From: Nonomuraea guangzhouensis
GTDB lineage: Bacteria > Actinomycetota > Actinomycetes > Streptosporangiales > Streptosporangiaceae
Assembly (NCBI RefSeq): GCF_019396345.1
Contig: NZ_JAHKRM010000022.1
Coordinates: 62,001-126,000, forward strand
Direction of reading: 5' to 3'
Length of the DNA stretch: 64,000 bases
Shown here: positions 1-8,676 of the stretch, in pieces
Position numbering within the stretch: position 1 is the first letter of the stretch
Layout of the letters: every line of letters begins with the position of its first letter
Notes under the pieces: generated by a model
Database searches by the model: none
Seen by the model: only the letters and a program-made list of their open reading frames with translations
Told to the model about the DNA's origin: nothing
Translations under genes and position numbers: made by a program

Positions 1-875
1 ACGGCGGGCACGCCGCCCGCCACCCTGGGCCAGCCGTCCGTCCACTCCACCCGCTGGATCGCGGTCTCCCTGCCCAGCACGCAGGGCCCGCGCCGGGTGT
101 AGGGCCGGGCCGCCAGGTGCGCGAGGTACCACTCGCCGCCCTGCGTCTCGACCAGGCACCCGTGCCCGGCCTTCTGCAGCTCAAGCGTGGGGTCGTGGCG
201 GGCCGTCAGCATCGGGCCGGCCGGATCCTCCTCGTACGGCCCGGCCAGCTCGCGTGACCTGAGGACCGTGACGCCGTGCTCGTAGCCGGTGCCGCCCTCG
301 GCCACCATCAGGTAGTACCAGCCGTCGATCCGGTACAGGTGCGGCCCCTCGGTCAACTGGCGGTTCGCCAGGATCGTCCGTGGTGCTCCGCCGGCCAGCG
401 GCTGGAGCTCGATGCCCGCGAAGCCGTGGCCCGGACGGGAGTCGAAGACCATGTTCAGCAGCCAGGAACCGCCGTCGTCGTCGTGGAAGAGCGCGGCGTC
501 GAACCCGCGCCCCGGCAGCCTGACCGGGTCCGACCACGGGCCGTCGATCGAGGGCGCGGTGACGAGGTAGTTGGCGATGTCCTTGAAGCCGAGGGCGTAG
601 TTGTCCATCACCCCGTACACCAGGTGGAACAACCCGTCGTGATAGGTCAGGTCGGGCGCCCAGACGCCGCCGGAGTCGGGCACTCCGGACAGGTCGAGCA
701 GCCGCCGCTCGGTGAGCAGGCCGCCGATGGGCCGCCAGTGGACCAGGTCACGCGAGTGGTGGACGCGCACCCCGGGGTACCACTCGAAGGTCGAGGTGGC
801 CAGGTAGTAGTCGTCGCCGACGCGCAGGATCGACGGGTCGGGGTGGAAGCCGGGCAGGACGGGATTGCGGATCAC
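1..875 (-). CDS. GH43 family beta-xylosidase-type glycoside hydrolase (3' end outside window)
   Basis: About 291 residues of a glycoside hydrolase family 43 catalytic domain, resembling the beta-xylosidase/arabinofuranosidase branch (subfamily 11-like). Seen: the N-terminal PGFHPDPS block with the expected base Asp, then WAPDLTYHDG with the second Asp, then TEGPHLYRIDGWYYL with the candidate general-acid Glu. No signal peptide is visible, so it is probably cytoplasmic and acts on imported xylo-oligosaccharides. Start: GTG at 875 has GGGAG five bases upstream. An in-frame ATG at 885-887 is the alternative, but it has no Shine-Dalgarno sequence and lies inside a predicted LacI-type half site. 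The gene diverges from a LacI-family regulator, the usual layout for sugar-induced hydrolases. The C-terminal beta-sandwich domain lies beyond position 1. Confidence 0.85.
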   Translation of the reverse strand, partial: MIRNPVLPGFHPDPSILRVGDDYYLATSTFEWYPGVRVHHSRDLVHWRPIGGLLTERRLLDLSGVPDSGGVWAPDLTYHDGLFHLVYGVMDNYALGFKDIANYLVTAPSIDGPWSDPVRLPGRGFDAALFHDDDGGSWLLNMVFDSRPGHGFAGIELQPLAGGAPRTILANRQLTEGPHLYRIDGWYYLMVAEGGTGYEHGVTVLRSRELAGPYEEDPAGPMLTARHDPTLELQKAGHGCLVETQGGEWYLAHLAARPYTRRGPCVLGRETAIQRVEWTDGWPRVAGGVPA

Positions 876-885
876 GAGGTCTCCC

Positions 886-897
886 ATAGAAACCGGT
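886..897. promoter_or_regulatory. LacI-type operator half site upstream of GH43 gene
   Basis: ATAGAAACCGGT is an 11-of-12 inverted match to AACGGTTTCTAT at 991-1002, in the same divergent intergenic region. GAAACCGGTTTC-like dyads centred on CG are typical LacI-family operators. Its position at the start of the GH43 gene suits repression. Inference from sequence only. Confidence 0.5.
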
Positions 898-985
898 CGC
901 CGTGAACATACGGCTGCGTGCCGCATACGTTACATAAGACGCATATGACCTGCACTGTTGAACTTAAGAGGAAGTGCTTCTACCG

Positions 986-1001
986 TAGACAACGGTTTCT
1001 A
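986..1001. promoter_or_regulatory. LacI-type operator palindrome
   Basis: TAGACAACGGTTTCTA is a 16-bp near-palindrome (6 of 8 positions symmetric) centred on CG, the format of LacI-family operators. It lies just upstream of a strong AAGGAGG at 1005-1011 and about 100 bp before the LacI-family gene. It probably serves autoregulation and, together with 886-897, control of the divergent GH43 gene. Confidence 0.5.
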
Positions 1002-1019
1002 TTCAAGGAGGGCCTGGCG

Positions 1020-1082
1020 GTGATCGCCGTAGACTGCGAGCGTTCCGCGAGACGCCACGCTCGGCCGCACTGCTCCGCCTGA
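1020..1082 (+). CDS. Candidate 20-codon leader ORF before the LacI-family gene
   Basis: GTG at 1020 lies eight bases after a perfect AAGGAGG (1005-1011), the best ribosome-binding site in this region. The frame encodes 20 residues (starting VIAVDCERSARR) and stops at TGA 1080-1082, nineteen bases before the TTG start of the LacI-family gene in another frame. No homology recognised. It may be a leader peptide that couples or limits regulator translation, or the ribosome-binding site may be fortuitous. Ribosome profiling would decide. Confidence 0.35.
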   Translation: MIAVDCERSARRHARPHCSA

Positions 1083-1101
1083 AGACCATGGAAGGCCAGC
1101 C

Positions 1102-2166
1102 TTGTCGCGAAGAGTGACCCCCGAGGACGGCGAGCGCGCCACCATCCGCGACGTCGCCGCCCGGGCGGGCGTGTCGGCGTCCACGGTCTCCCGGGTGATC
1201 GCCGGCGACTACCCGGTCGCCCAGTCCACCCGTGTGCGGGTGCTGCGCGCGATGCGCGAGCTCGACTACGTGCTCAACGTGCACGCCAGGGCGCTGTCCG
1301 GGGCGAGCACGAAGATGGTGGCGTTCGTGCTCGACGACGTCACCGGGCCCTCCTTCGCCTACGTCGCCAAGGGCGTGGAGCAGCAGGCCACCGCCGAGGG
1401 GCGGCTGTGCATGGTCTGCACCACGCACGGCGATCCCTCGCGCGAGCTGGCCGTCGTGGAGGCCATGCGCGAGCAGCGCGCCGACGCGGTCATCCTGGTC
1501 GGCGGCGGCTCGCTCGACGACACCTACCGCGAGCGCATGACGCACTTCGCGCACGCGCTGGACAAGGCGGGCTCCCGGCTGGTCCTGTGCGGGCGGCCGT
1601 CGCTGGGCGACGACGTGCCCACCACCGTCGTCGAGTACGACAACGAGGGCGGCGCCTACGCCATGACCAGCCACCTGCTGTCGCAGGGCCATCGGCGCAT
1701 CGTCTACCTCGGCGCGGTCAGCTCGGAGGACGCCAGCACCACCAAGGTCGGCAGGGACCGGGGGTTCACCCGCGCGCACGAGGCGTACGGCGTGCCCTAC
1801 GACCCCGATCTGGTCGTCCCCACCAGCTTCGACCGCGCGGCGGGCTACGAGGCGACCAAACGGCTGCTGGCCAGGGGGGCCGACTTCACGGCGGTCTTCG
1901 CGGCGACCGACATGGTGGCCGTGGGCGTGTTCGCCGCGCTGCGCGAGGCGGGGCTGCGCATTCCCGACGACGTGTCGGTGGCGGGCTACGACGACATCCC
2001 GTTCGCCGCCGACCTGGCGCCCGGTCTCACGACGGTGCACATCCCCACCGAGGAGCTGGGCCGCACCGCCGTACGCCTGGCGCTCAACCGACACGAGCCG
2101 CAGCACGTGGTGCTCGGCACGCACATCGTGGTCCGGGGGTCGGTCAAGCCGCCGTCGATGCGATAG
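1102..2166 (+). CDS. LacI-family transcriptional regulator
   Basis: 354 residues, the normal family length. An N-terminal LacI helix-turn-helix (ATIRDVAARAGVSASTVSRVI, about residues 14-34) and hinge region are followed by a periplasmic-binding-protein-like sensor domain ending in the typical DVSVAGYDDIPFAADLAPGLTTV block. Expected to be a sugar-responsive repressor. Start TTG at 1102 has GAAGG six bases upstream; GTG at 1114 is an alternative that still keeps the whole HTH. It diverges from the GH43 gene and precedes the transporter cassette by 65 bp, so it may control both. Two LacI-like dyads lie upstream. Confidence 0.92.
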   Translation: MSRRVTPEDGERATIRDVAARAGVSASTVSRVIAGDYPVAQSTRVRVLRAMRELDYVLNVHARALSGASTKMVAFVLDDVTGPSFAYVAKGVEQQATAEGRLCMVCTTHGDPSRELAVVEAMREQRADAVILVGGGSLDDTYRERMTHFAHALDKAGSRLVLCGRPSLGDDVPTTVVEYDNEGGAYAMTSHLLSQGHRRIVYLGAVSSEDASTTKVGRDRGFTRAHEAYGVPYDPDLVVPTSFDRAAGYEATKRLLARGADFTAVFAATDMVAVGVFAALREAGLRIPDDVSVAGYDDIPFAADLAPGLTTVHIPTEELGRTAVRLALNRHEPQHVVLGTHIVVRGSVKPPSMR

Positions 2167-2195
2167 GAGTCTATTTACTACAATCTAGGTAGGGT

Positions 2196-2219
2196 ATGGT
2201 GGTTTTCCCCGACCACCAT
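2196..2219 (+). promoter_or_regulatory. Hairpin between regulator and solute-binding protein genes
   Basis: A perfect 7-bp inverted repeat, ATGGTGG/CCACCAT, with a 10-nt loop, 30 bases after the regulator stop and 12 bases before the solute-binding-protein start. A TACAAT -10-like hexamer lies at 2178-2183. It could be an intercistronic processing or attenuation structure that sets lipoprotein levels separately from the regulator. It overlaps an in-frame upstream ATG (2196), which argues against that start. Confidence 0.45.
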
Positions 2220-2231
2220 GAAGGATGTCCC

Positions 2232-3842
2232 ATGCGTTCCGCCGCCGCCCTCACCTTGCTCGCCGTCTCAGGGCTCCTCCTCACGGCCTGCGGCGGCGGT
2301 CCCGCCGTCCAGGCGCAGGCCGGAGGGGCACCCGTCTACGGGGGCACGCTGACCTACCTGGAGCATCAGCCGCCGACCTGCCTCTATCTGCCCGCCGCCG
2401 GGTTCTATCCGAACGGTGGCGTCCTGAACCAGCTCACCGACAAGCTGACCTGGCAGGACCCCAAGACGCTGAAGATCGAGCCGTGGATCGCCACCAAGTG
2501 GGAGGTGAACAAGGACGCGACCGAGTACACCTTCCACCTGCGCGACGGCGTGACGTTCAGCGACGGCAGCCCGCTCGACGCGTCCGCCGTGGCGGCCAAC
2601 TTCGACGTGTACGGCAAGGGCGACACCGAGCTCAAGCTGCCCCCTGCCGAGTTCGTCAACAACTACGACCGCAGCGAGGTCCTCGACCCCCTGACGGTGC
2701 GCTTCCACTTCGACAAGCCGTCGCCCGGCTTCCTCCAGGGCACCTCGGTCATCGGCGCCGGGCTGGTGTCGAAGAAGACGATCTCGCTGCCGTACGAGCA
2801 GCAGTGCCAGCTCAAGAACGTCGTCGGATCCGGCCCGTTCACCGTGGCGAACCAGGTCGTGGACAAGGAGATCGACCTGGCCGCCCGCAAGGACTACAAC
2901 TGGGCGCCGGCGTCGTCGAAGCACCAGGGCCGCGCGTACCTCGACCAGATCAAGATCATCGTGACGCCCGAGGACAACGTGCGGGTGGGCGCGCTCACCT
3001 CCGGCCAGGCGGACTACGTCCGCTACGTCCAGGCTTATGACGAGAAAACCGTCAAAGACGCGAATTTCAAGATTTATGCGGAGCCGACCAGAGGCGTGAA
3101 CAACGGCCTCTACCTGCGGCCCGGCAACAGCATCCTCAGCGACCTGGACGTCCGCAAGGCGCTCCAGGCCGGGACGAACGCCAAGGAGGTGGTCGACACC
3201 CTGTTCACCCCGAGCTACCCGGTCGCCACCTCGGTCCTCAGCCACCTCGCCCAGGGGTACGTCGACCTGTCCAAGGAGCTCACCTACGACCCCGCCAAGG
3301 CCAACGCGCTGCTCGACAAGGCCGGCTGGGTACGCGGCGCCGACGGCATCCGCGCCAAGGACGGCAAGCAGCTCCAGCTCGGCGTGTTCGTCTCGGGCCC
3401 GCAGCCGCTGTCCAAGCAGACCCTCGAACTCGTCGCCCAGCAGTGGACCAAGATCGGCGTGAAGCTGGAGATCCGCCCCGCCGACGCCGGCACCCAGGCC
3501 GTCGACATCAAGGACGCGGAGAAGACCGCCATCGCCCACTCGATGGTCGGCCGCGCCGACGAAGACGTGATCAAGAGCCACTTCCACAGCAAGAACCGCG
3601 ACGTCATCCTGTCCAAGGACGCCAAGCTCGACCGGCTCCTGGAGGAGGAGTCGGCCCTGGCCGACAAGACCGCGCGTGACGCCAAGGTCGGCGAGATCCA
3701 GCGCTACGTGGTGGACCAGGGCTACGCGATCCCGCTGTTCGAGGAGCCGCAGGTCTACGGCGCGGCCCCCTACGTGCAGGGTGTCGCCTTCGAGGCGGTG
3801 GCCCGGCCCTCGTTCTACTCGGTCTGGCTGTCGAAGCGGTGA
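2232..3842 (+). CDS. ABC transporter solute-binding lipoprotein, family 5 (KPN_01854-like)
   Basis: 536 residues. A lipoprotein signal ends in the lipobox LLTAC (Cys20), so the mature protein is anchored outside the membrane. The body is an SBP_bac_5 peptide/nickel-type binding protein with WKDATEYTF-like and LRDGVTFSDGSPLDASAV blocks. From memory, the YLEHQPPTCLYLPAAGFYP region and the neighbours resemble the KPN_01854 family of binding proteins, which travel with flavin monooxygenase and CMD genes. Start: ATG 2232, with AAGGA seven bases upstream and directly before the signal peptide. The stop overlaps the permease start as GTGA. The ligand is unknown. Confidence 0.92.
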   Translation: MRSAAALTLLAVSGLLLTACGGGPAVQAQAGGAPVYGGTLTYLEHQPPTCLYLPAAGFYPNGGVLNQLTDKLTWQDPKTLKIEPWIATKWEVNKDATEYTFHLRDGVTFSDGSPLDASAVAANFDVYGKGDTELKLPPAEFVNNYDRSEVLDPLTVRFHFDKPSPGFLQGTSVIGAGLVSKKTISLPYEQQCQLKNVVGSGPFTVANQVVDKEIDLAARKDYNWAPASSKHQGRAYLDQIKIIVTPEDNVRVGALTSGQADYVRYVQAYDEKTVKDANFKIYAEPTRGVNNGLYLRPGNSILSDLDVRKALQAGTNAKEVVDTLFTPSYPVATSVLSHLAQGYVDLSKELTYDPAKANALLDKAGWVRGADGIRAKDGKQLQLGVFVSGPQPLSKQTLELVAQQWTKIGVKLEIRPADAGTQAVDIKDAEKTAIAHSMVGRADEDVIKSHFHSKNRDVILSKDAKLDRLLEEESALADKTARDAKVGEIQRYVVDQGYAIPLFEEPQVYGAAPYVQGVAFEAVARPSFYSVWLSKR

Positions 3843-4771
3843 CCCGATACGTCCTGCGGCGCGTCGGGCAGGCGGTGCTGGTGCTGTGGGCGGCCTTCAC
3901 GGCCGGCTACGTGCTCCTCTGGCTGCTGCCCGGCGACTCGATCCTGATCAAGTTCCAGAACCCGGAGCTGGGGCTGTCTCCTCAGCAGATCTCCGAGATC
4001 CGCGCGTACTACGGCGGCGGCGACCCGCCGCTCGTCGGCTACCTCCACACGCTGCTCGGCTTCCTGCGGGGCGGCTTCGGCTACTCGATCGACACCGGCA
4101 CGCCGGTGGTCGAGCGGCTGGCCGAGGCGCTGCCGGAGACGGCCAAGCTGGCCACGGCGGGGTTCGCGCTGGCCGTGCTGATCGCCGTGGTGATCGCCTT
4201 CGCCGCCGGCTACAGCCGGACGTCCTGGCTGCGCGGGGCGTTGCTGGCGGTGCCGTCGCTGTTCATCTCGGTGCCCGCCTTCTGGCTGGGGATCCTGCTG
4301 ATCCAGGTGTTCTCCTTCCGGCTCGGGCTGGTGCCGGTGATCGGCGGCAGCCCGGCGCAGCAGCTCCTGCTGCCGGTGCTGACGCTGGCCGTGCCGATCT
4401 CGGCGCCGATCGCGCAGGTGCTGGCGCGCGGCATCGACCAGGTCTACACGCAGCCGTTCGTGCCCGTCGTGGCGGCCAAGGGCGCCTCGCGCCGGTGGAT
4501 CCTGTGGCGGCACGTGGCCCGCAACGCGGTGCTGCCCGCGCTGACCGTCGCCGGCATGACGTTCGGCGAGCTCATCGCCGGGTCGGTCGTCACCGAGACG
4601 GTCTTCGGCCGCAACGGCGTCGGACGGCTGACCGAGCAGGCGGTCAACGCGCAGGACACGCCGGTGATGCTGGCCGTCGTGGTGCTCGCGAGCACCGTGT
4701 TCGTCCTCGTCAACCTGGCCGTGGACCTGCTGTTCCCGGTGCTCGACCCCCGGCTGAAGGCGGCGGCGTGA
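3839..4771 (+). CDS. ABC transporter permease, DppB/OppB type
   Basis: 310 residues of a membrane permease with the N-terminal YVLRRVGQAVLVLWAAF helix typical of DppB-type subunits, about six membrane segments, and the EAA-like loop near VAAKGASRRWILWRHVARNA that contacts the ATPase. It forms the inner-membrane channel with the next gene. The GTG start overlaps the binding-protein stop by four bases, so translation is probably coupled. Family membership is clear; substrate is not. Confidence 0.93.
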   Translation: MTRYVLRRVGQAVLVLWAAFTAGYVLLWLLPGDSILIKFQNPELGLSPQQISEIRAYYGGGDPPLVGYLHTLLGFLRGGFGYSIDTGTPVVERLAEALPETAKLATAGFALAVLIAVVIAFAAGYSRTSWLRGALLAVPSLFISVPAFWLGILLIQVFSFRLGLVPVIGGSPAQQLLLPVLTLAVPISAPIAQVLARGIDQVYTQPFVPVVAAKGASRRWILWRHVARNAVLPALTVAGMTFGELIAGSVVTETVFGRNGVGRLTEQAVNAQDTPVMLAVVVLASTVFVLVNLAVDLLFPVLDPRLKAAA

Positions 4772-5547
4772 AGGTTCTCTCCTGGTTGACGGTCGCCGTC
4801 GTCGTGCTCTGGGCCGTCGTGCCCGGCCTGTTCACCGGTTACGACCCGCTGGCCGGGGTGCCGGCCGAGAAGCTGCGCCCGCCGAGCCCCGAGCACCTGT
4901 TCGGCACCGACGCCGTGGGCCGCGACCTGTTCGCCCGCGTGGTGCACGGCTCCGTCCACTCCCTGTCGGGGGCGTTCGTCGCCGTCGCCGTCGGCCTGCT
5001 CGCGGGCACGCTGCTCGGCCTGCTGGCCGGGTCGGCCGGTGGGCTGCTCGACGACGCCGTCATGCGGGTGGCCGACGTGCTGCTGTCCGTGCCCGGCCTG
5101 CTCCTGGCGCTCACGGTGATCATCCTGCTCGGTCCCGGCACGGTCCACGTGGCGATCGCGGTGGGCATCGGGTCCGTCGCCGCGTTCGCCCGGCTCTCGC
5201 GCTCGGAGGTCGTACGGGTGCGCCGGTCCGACTACGTGGAGGCCGCGTTCGGCAGCGGCGGCCGGTTCCCGGCCGTGCTCTGGCGGCACGTCCTGCCCAA
5301 CTCGCTCGGCCCGGTCATCGCGCTCGCCGCCCTGCAGTTCGGGGTGGCGATCCTGGCCATCTCGACACTCGGCTTCCTCGGCTACGGCGCCGAACCGCCC
5401 ACGCCCGAGTGGGGACTGCTCATCTCGGAGGGCCGCAACTATCTGGCGACCTCCTGGTGGCTGACCACGCTGCCCGGCGTGGTGGTCGTGGCCGTCGTAC
5501 TGGCCGCGAGCCGGATCAGCCGGTCGATCGGAAGGGACAGGACATGA
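4768..5547 (+). CDS. ABC transporter permease, DppC/OppC type
   Basis: 259 residues. Shows the DppC-type N-terminal segment with PSPEHLFGTDAVGRDLFARVVHG, hydrophobic helices, and the coupling loop ending RFPAVLWRHVLPNSLGPVIA. The GTG start at 4768 overlaps the preceding stop (GTGA). The same frame stays open far upstream, but that part is a shadow of the binding protein and DppB genes. Pairs with the DppB-type subunit. Shorter than many DppC proteins (about 280-300) because the cytoplasmic N-terminus is minimal. Confidence 0.9.
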   Translation: MKVLSWLTVAVVVLWAVVPGLFTGYDPLAGVPAEKLRPPSPEHLFGTDAVGRDLFARVVHGSVHSLSGAFVAVAVGLLAGTLLGLLAGSAGGLLDDAVMRVADVLLSVPGLLLALTVIILLGPGTVHVAIAVGIGSVAAFARLSRSEVVRVRRSDYVEAAFGSGGRFPAVLWRHVLPNSLGPVIALAALQFGVAILAISTLGFLGYGAEPPTPEWGLLISEGRNYLATSWWLTTLPGVVVVAVVLAASRISRSIGRDRT

Positions 5548-7100
5548 GCCTGCTGGAGGTACGCGACCTCGCGGTCTCCTACGACGCCAGGCGGGCGGTC
5601 GAGGGGATCTCCCTCACGGTCGAGCCCGGCGAGATGGTCGCGGTCGTCGGCGAGTCCGGCTCCGGCAAGACCACCACCGCCCACGCGATCATCGGCCTGC
5701 TGCCCCCGAACGCCACCCTCGACGGCGGCCAGATCCTGCTCGGCGGCACCGACCTGGCCACCTGGTCCGACCGCCGGATGGAGTCGATCAGGGGCGCCCA
5801 GATCGGCCTGATCCCGCAGGACCCGTCCAACTCCCTCAACCCGGTCAAGACCGTCGGCGCCCAGATCGGCGAGGTCCTGCGCATCCACAGACGCGGCGAC
5901 CGCCGGACGATCTCCCGCCGCGTCGTGGACCTGCTCACCCGCGTCGGCCTGCCGGACCCGGAGACGCGCGCCCGGCAGTACCCGCACGAGCTGTCCGGCG
6001 GGATGCGCCAGCGGGTCCTCATCGCCATCGCGATCGCCCTGGAACCACGGCTCATCATCGCCGACGAACCGACGAGCGCCCTGGACGTCACCGTGCAGCG
6101 GCGCATCCTGGACCTCATCGACGGCCTGCGGGCCGAGTTCGGCACGGCGGTGCTCCTGGTCACCCACGACCTGGGCATCGCCGCGGACCGCTCCGACCGC
6201 CTGGTCGTCATGAAGGACGGCCGGATCGAGGAACAGGGCCCGTCGGCCCAGGTGCTGTCGGATCCGCAGGCCGCCTACACCGGGCAGCTGCTGCGCGACG
6301 CGCCCGCCCTGTCGGTGCGCGAGTTCCGGGCCGTTGCGGAGAGCGTCACGGAAGAGCCCGCGATCGTGGTCCGCGACCTGGTCAAGGAGTTCCGCGTCGG
6401 GCGGCGTCCGTTCCGCGCCGTCGACGGGGTGTCCTTCGACGTACGGCCCGGCACCACGCACGCCCTCGTGGGAGAGTCCGGATCGGGCAAGACGACCACG
6501 GCCCGCATGGTCGCCCGCTTCGCCGAGCCCACCTCCGGCACCGTGACGATCGCCGGGGCGCGAGCGGGGCGCGACTTCCGGCGCCACGTGCAGCTCGTCT
6601 ACCAGAACCCCTACGGCTCGCTCGACCCCCGGCAGTCCATCGCCGCGATCGTGGCGGAGCCGCTGCGTAACTTCCGGCTCGGGGACCGCGCCGCCCGCCG
6701 TACCAGGGTGCGTGATCTGATGGAACGTGTGGCGCTCCCCGAGAGCCTGCTCGAACGCCGGCCACGAGAGCTGTCCGGCGGGCAGCGGCAGCGTGTCGCC
6801 ATCGCCCGCGCGCTGGCCGTCGACCCGGCGGTGGTGGTGCTCGACGAGGCGGTCTCCGCGCTCGACGTGACCGTCCAGGCGCAGATCCTGGACCTGCTCG
6901 AAGAGCTCCAGCGCGACCTCGGCCTGACCTATCTGTTCATCTCGCACGACCTCGCGGTGGTGCGCCAGATCTCGCACACCGTTTCCGTCATGAACAAGGG
7001 ACGCACAGTGGAATTCGGAACCACGCAACGGGTCTTCACCGACCCTCAGCACGACTACACCCGCGAACTCCTGGCCGCGATCCCGGAGCCGGTGCGATGA
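5544..7100 (+). CDS. Dual ATP-binding ABC transporter subunit (DppD-DppF fusion)
   Basis: 518 residues carrying two complete nucleotide-binding domains. The first has Walker A GESGSGKTTT near residue 36 and signature LSGGMRQRV near 150; the second has Walker A near 310 and signature LSGGQRQRV near 410. This replaces separate DppD and DppF subunits and powers the two permeases. ATG start overlaps the previous stop (ATGA), and its own stop overlaps the next start the same way. Such fusions are common in importer operons of this class. Confidence 0.95.
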   Translation: MSLLEVRDLAVSYDARRAVEGISLTVEPGEMVAVVGESGSGKTTTAHAIIGLLPPNATLDGGQILLGGTDLATWSDRRMESIRGAQIGLIPQDPSNSLNPVKTVGAQIGEVLRIHRRGDRRTISRRVVDLLTRVGLPDPETRARQYPHELSGGMRQRVLIAIAIALEPRLIIADEPTSALDVTVQRRILDLIDGLRAEFGTAVLLVTHDLGIAADRSDRLVVMKDGRIEEQGPSAQVLSDPQAAYTGQLLRDAPALSVREFRAVAESVTEEPAIVVRDLVKEFRVGRRPFRAVDGVSFDVRPGTTHALVGESGSGKTTTARMVARFAEPTSGTVTIAGARAGRDFRRHVQLVYQNPYGSLDPRQSIAAIVAEPLRNFRLGDRAARRTRVRDLMERVALPESLLERRPRELSGGQRQRVAIARALAVDPAVVVLDEAVSALDVTVQAQILDLLEELQRDLGLTYLFISHDLAVVRQISHTVSVMNKGRTVEFGTTQRVFTDPQHDYTRELLAAIPEPVR

Positions 7101-8083
7101 GGCTGGGATTCTTCAGCCGGCTGCTCGACGACGAGCCCGCGGGCGAGCGCTACCGGCTGGCCGCCGAGCAGATCGGGCACGCGGAGTCCTTCGGGTTCGA
7201 CACGGCGTGGGTGGCGCAGCACCACTTCGACGGCGCCGAGGGCGGGCTGCCCGCGCCGCTGGTCTTCCTGGCCCACGTCGCGGCGCGTACCAGCCGGATC
7301 AGGCTCGGCACCGGCATCATCACGCTGCCGCTCGAACACCCGGTGCGGGTGGCCGAGGACACCGCCGTCCTCGACCTGCTGTCCGGCGGCCGGCTCGAAG
7401 TGGGCGTCGGCAGCGGTGGCACGCCGTCGTCGTTCGCCGCGTTCGGGAAGGAGAGCGCGCAGCGCTCGGCCATCTACGCCGAGCATCTCGCGGTGCTGGT
7501 CGACGCGTGGTCGGGACGCGATCTCGGTGGCGGCAACCGGCTCTACCCGGCGGCGCCGCGGCTGCTGGACGCCGTCTGGGAGGCCACGTTCTCGGTGAGC
7601 GGCGGCGCCAGAGCGGGCCGGGCGGGCAACGGGCTGATGCTGTCGCGCACCCAGCCACGCCCCGAGGAGCATCCCGAGGCGACGCTGGCGGAGATCCAGC
7701 GGCCCATCGTGGACGCCTACTACGCGAACCTGCCCGCGGACGCCGCCCCCCGGATCGTGGCGTCGCGGACCGCGTTCGTGGCCGACAGCCGGGCCGAGGC
7801 GCTGCGTTACGCCGAACGCGGGCTGAGCCGCGCCCGGCTCCCGTTCGAGACCTCCCGCGACCGCATCACCGCCTTCGACGTGCACGTGGGCACCCCGCAG
7901 GACGTCATCGACAGCCTCAAGGCCGATCCCACGCTCGACCGGGTCACCGACCTGGTGCTGCAGGTGCACTCGGTCGACCCGCCGCACCCGCTGATCCTCC
8001 GCTCCATCGAGCTGCTGGCCACCGAGGTCGCGCCCGCGCTCGGCTGGACACCGGCTCCCTCCACCGAAATGAGCACCACATGA
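7097..8083 (+). CDS. LLM-class flavin-dependent monooxygenase (KPN_01858-like)
   Basis: 328 residues with the bacterial luciferase-like TIM-barrel fold. Seen: MRLGFFSRLLD strand 1, GFDTAWVAQHHFDG, RIRLGTGIITLPLEHPVRVAEDTAVLDLLSG and GRLEVGVGSGG, all standard LLM signatures. These enzymes use reduced FMN (or F420) and O2 to oxidise small organics, often cleaving C-S or C-N bonds. No partner flavin reductase is visible. It overlaps the ATPase gene by four bases and is followed by CMD and AhpD-type genes, the same company I recall for the KPN_01858 family. The substrate, presumably the imported compound, is unknown. Confidence 0.9.
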   Translation: MRLGFFSRLLDDEPAGERYRLAAEQIGHAESFGFDTAWVAQHHFDGAEGGLPAPLVFLAHVAARTSRIRLGTGIITLPLEHPVRVAEDTAVLDLLSGGRLEVGVGSGGTPSSFAAFGKESAQRSAIYAEHLAVLVDAWSGRDLGGGNRLYPAAPRLLDAVWEATFSVSGGARAGRAGNGLMLSRTQPRPEEHPEATLAEIQRPIVDAYYANLPADAAPRIVASRTAFVADSRAEALRYAERGLSRARLPFETSRDRITAFDVHVGTPQDVIDSLKADPTLDRVTDLVLQVHSVDPPHPLILRSIELLATEVAPALGWTPAPSTEMSTT

Positions 8084-8676
8084 TCGACGTGATCGACCAC
8101 CTGGCCGGGATCGAGCCGGACTCCCCGCTCGATCATCTGCGTGAGCAGCGGCCGGACGCCCGCGAGCACGCCCAGCGGGCCTTCGACGCGCTGCTCACCC
8201 CTGACGTGCCCGGCGAGGTCTCGCTGGTCGAGCGGGACGCGGTGGCGGCCTTCGTGACCGGCCTGCACCAGGATCCGCGCACCGCCCGCTTCTACGCCGA
8301 CCGGCTGGCCGAGCTGGCGCCCGACCTGCTCGGCGCGGTCCGGCTGGAGATCGAGGCCGCGAGCACGACCGGTCCCTACGGCAGTTACCCCGCCGACGGG
8401 CCGCTCGCCGCCGAGAGCGACGAGGGCCTGCGCTACCGGGCGCGGGATCCCGAGGCGCTCGGGATCCGGCTGGCCGCCGCGTTCGAGCACGCGCACCTGC
8501 TCGTCTTCCGCCCGCGCGAGGCCGATCCGAAGGATCTGCGGGCGCTCGCGGACGCGGACTGGAGCGACACGGGCATCGTGACGCTCTCGCAGCTCGTCGC
8601 CTTCCTCAGCTTCCAGATCCGGGTGGTCGCGGGCCTGCGGCTGCTCGGCGCCACCCAGAAGGGAACCACCTCATGA
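8080..8676 (+). CDS. CMD-domain protein (Avi_7170-like)
   Basis: 198 residues, with the carboxymuconolactone decarboxylase/AhpD-like helical fold by overall pattern (MIDVIDHLAGIEP start; SQLVAFLSFQIRVVAGLRLL near the C-terminus). It lacks the CxxC pair of AhpD, so it is not itself a disulfide peroxidase of that type. From memory it fits the Avi_7170 family found beside Avi_7169-type peroxidases and LLM monooxygenases. Start ATG 8080 overlaps the preceding stop (ATGA). It is probably a partner or regulator of the next gene product. Function not established. Confidence 0.78.
   Translation: MIDVIDHLAGIEPDSPLDHLREQRPDAREHAQRAFDALLTPDVPGEVSLVERDAVAAFVTGLHQDPRTARFYADRLAELAPDLLGAVRLEIEAASTTGPYGSYPADGPLAAESDEGLRYRARDPEALGIRLAAAFEHAHLLVFRPREADPKDLRALADADWSDTGIVTLSQLVAFLSFQIRVVAGLRLLGATQKGTTS

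Noticed and set aside
2196..2231. Upstream ATG extension of the solute-binding protein
   Set aside because: It would put charged residues before the signal peptide and overlaps a hairpin; ATG 2232 has a better ribosome-binding site and lipoprotein signal.
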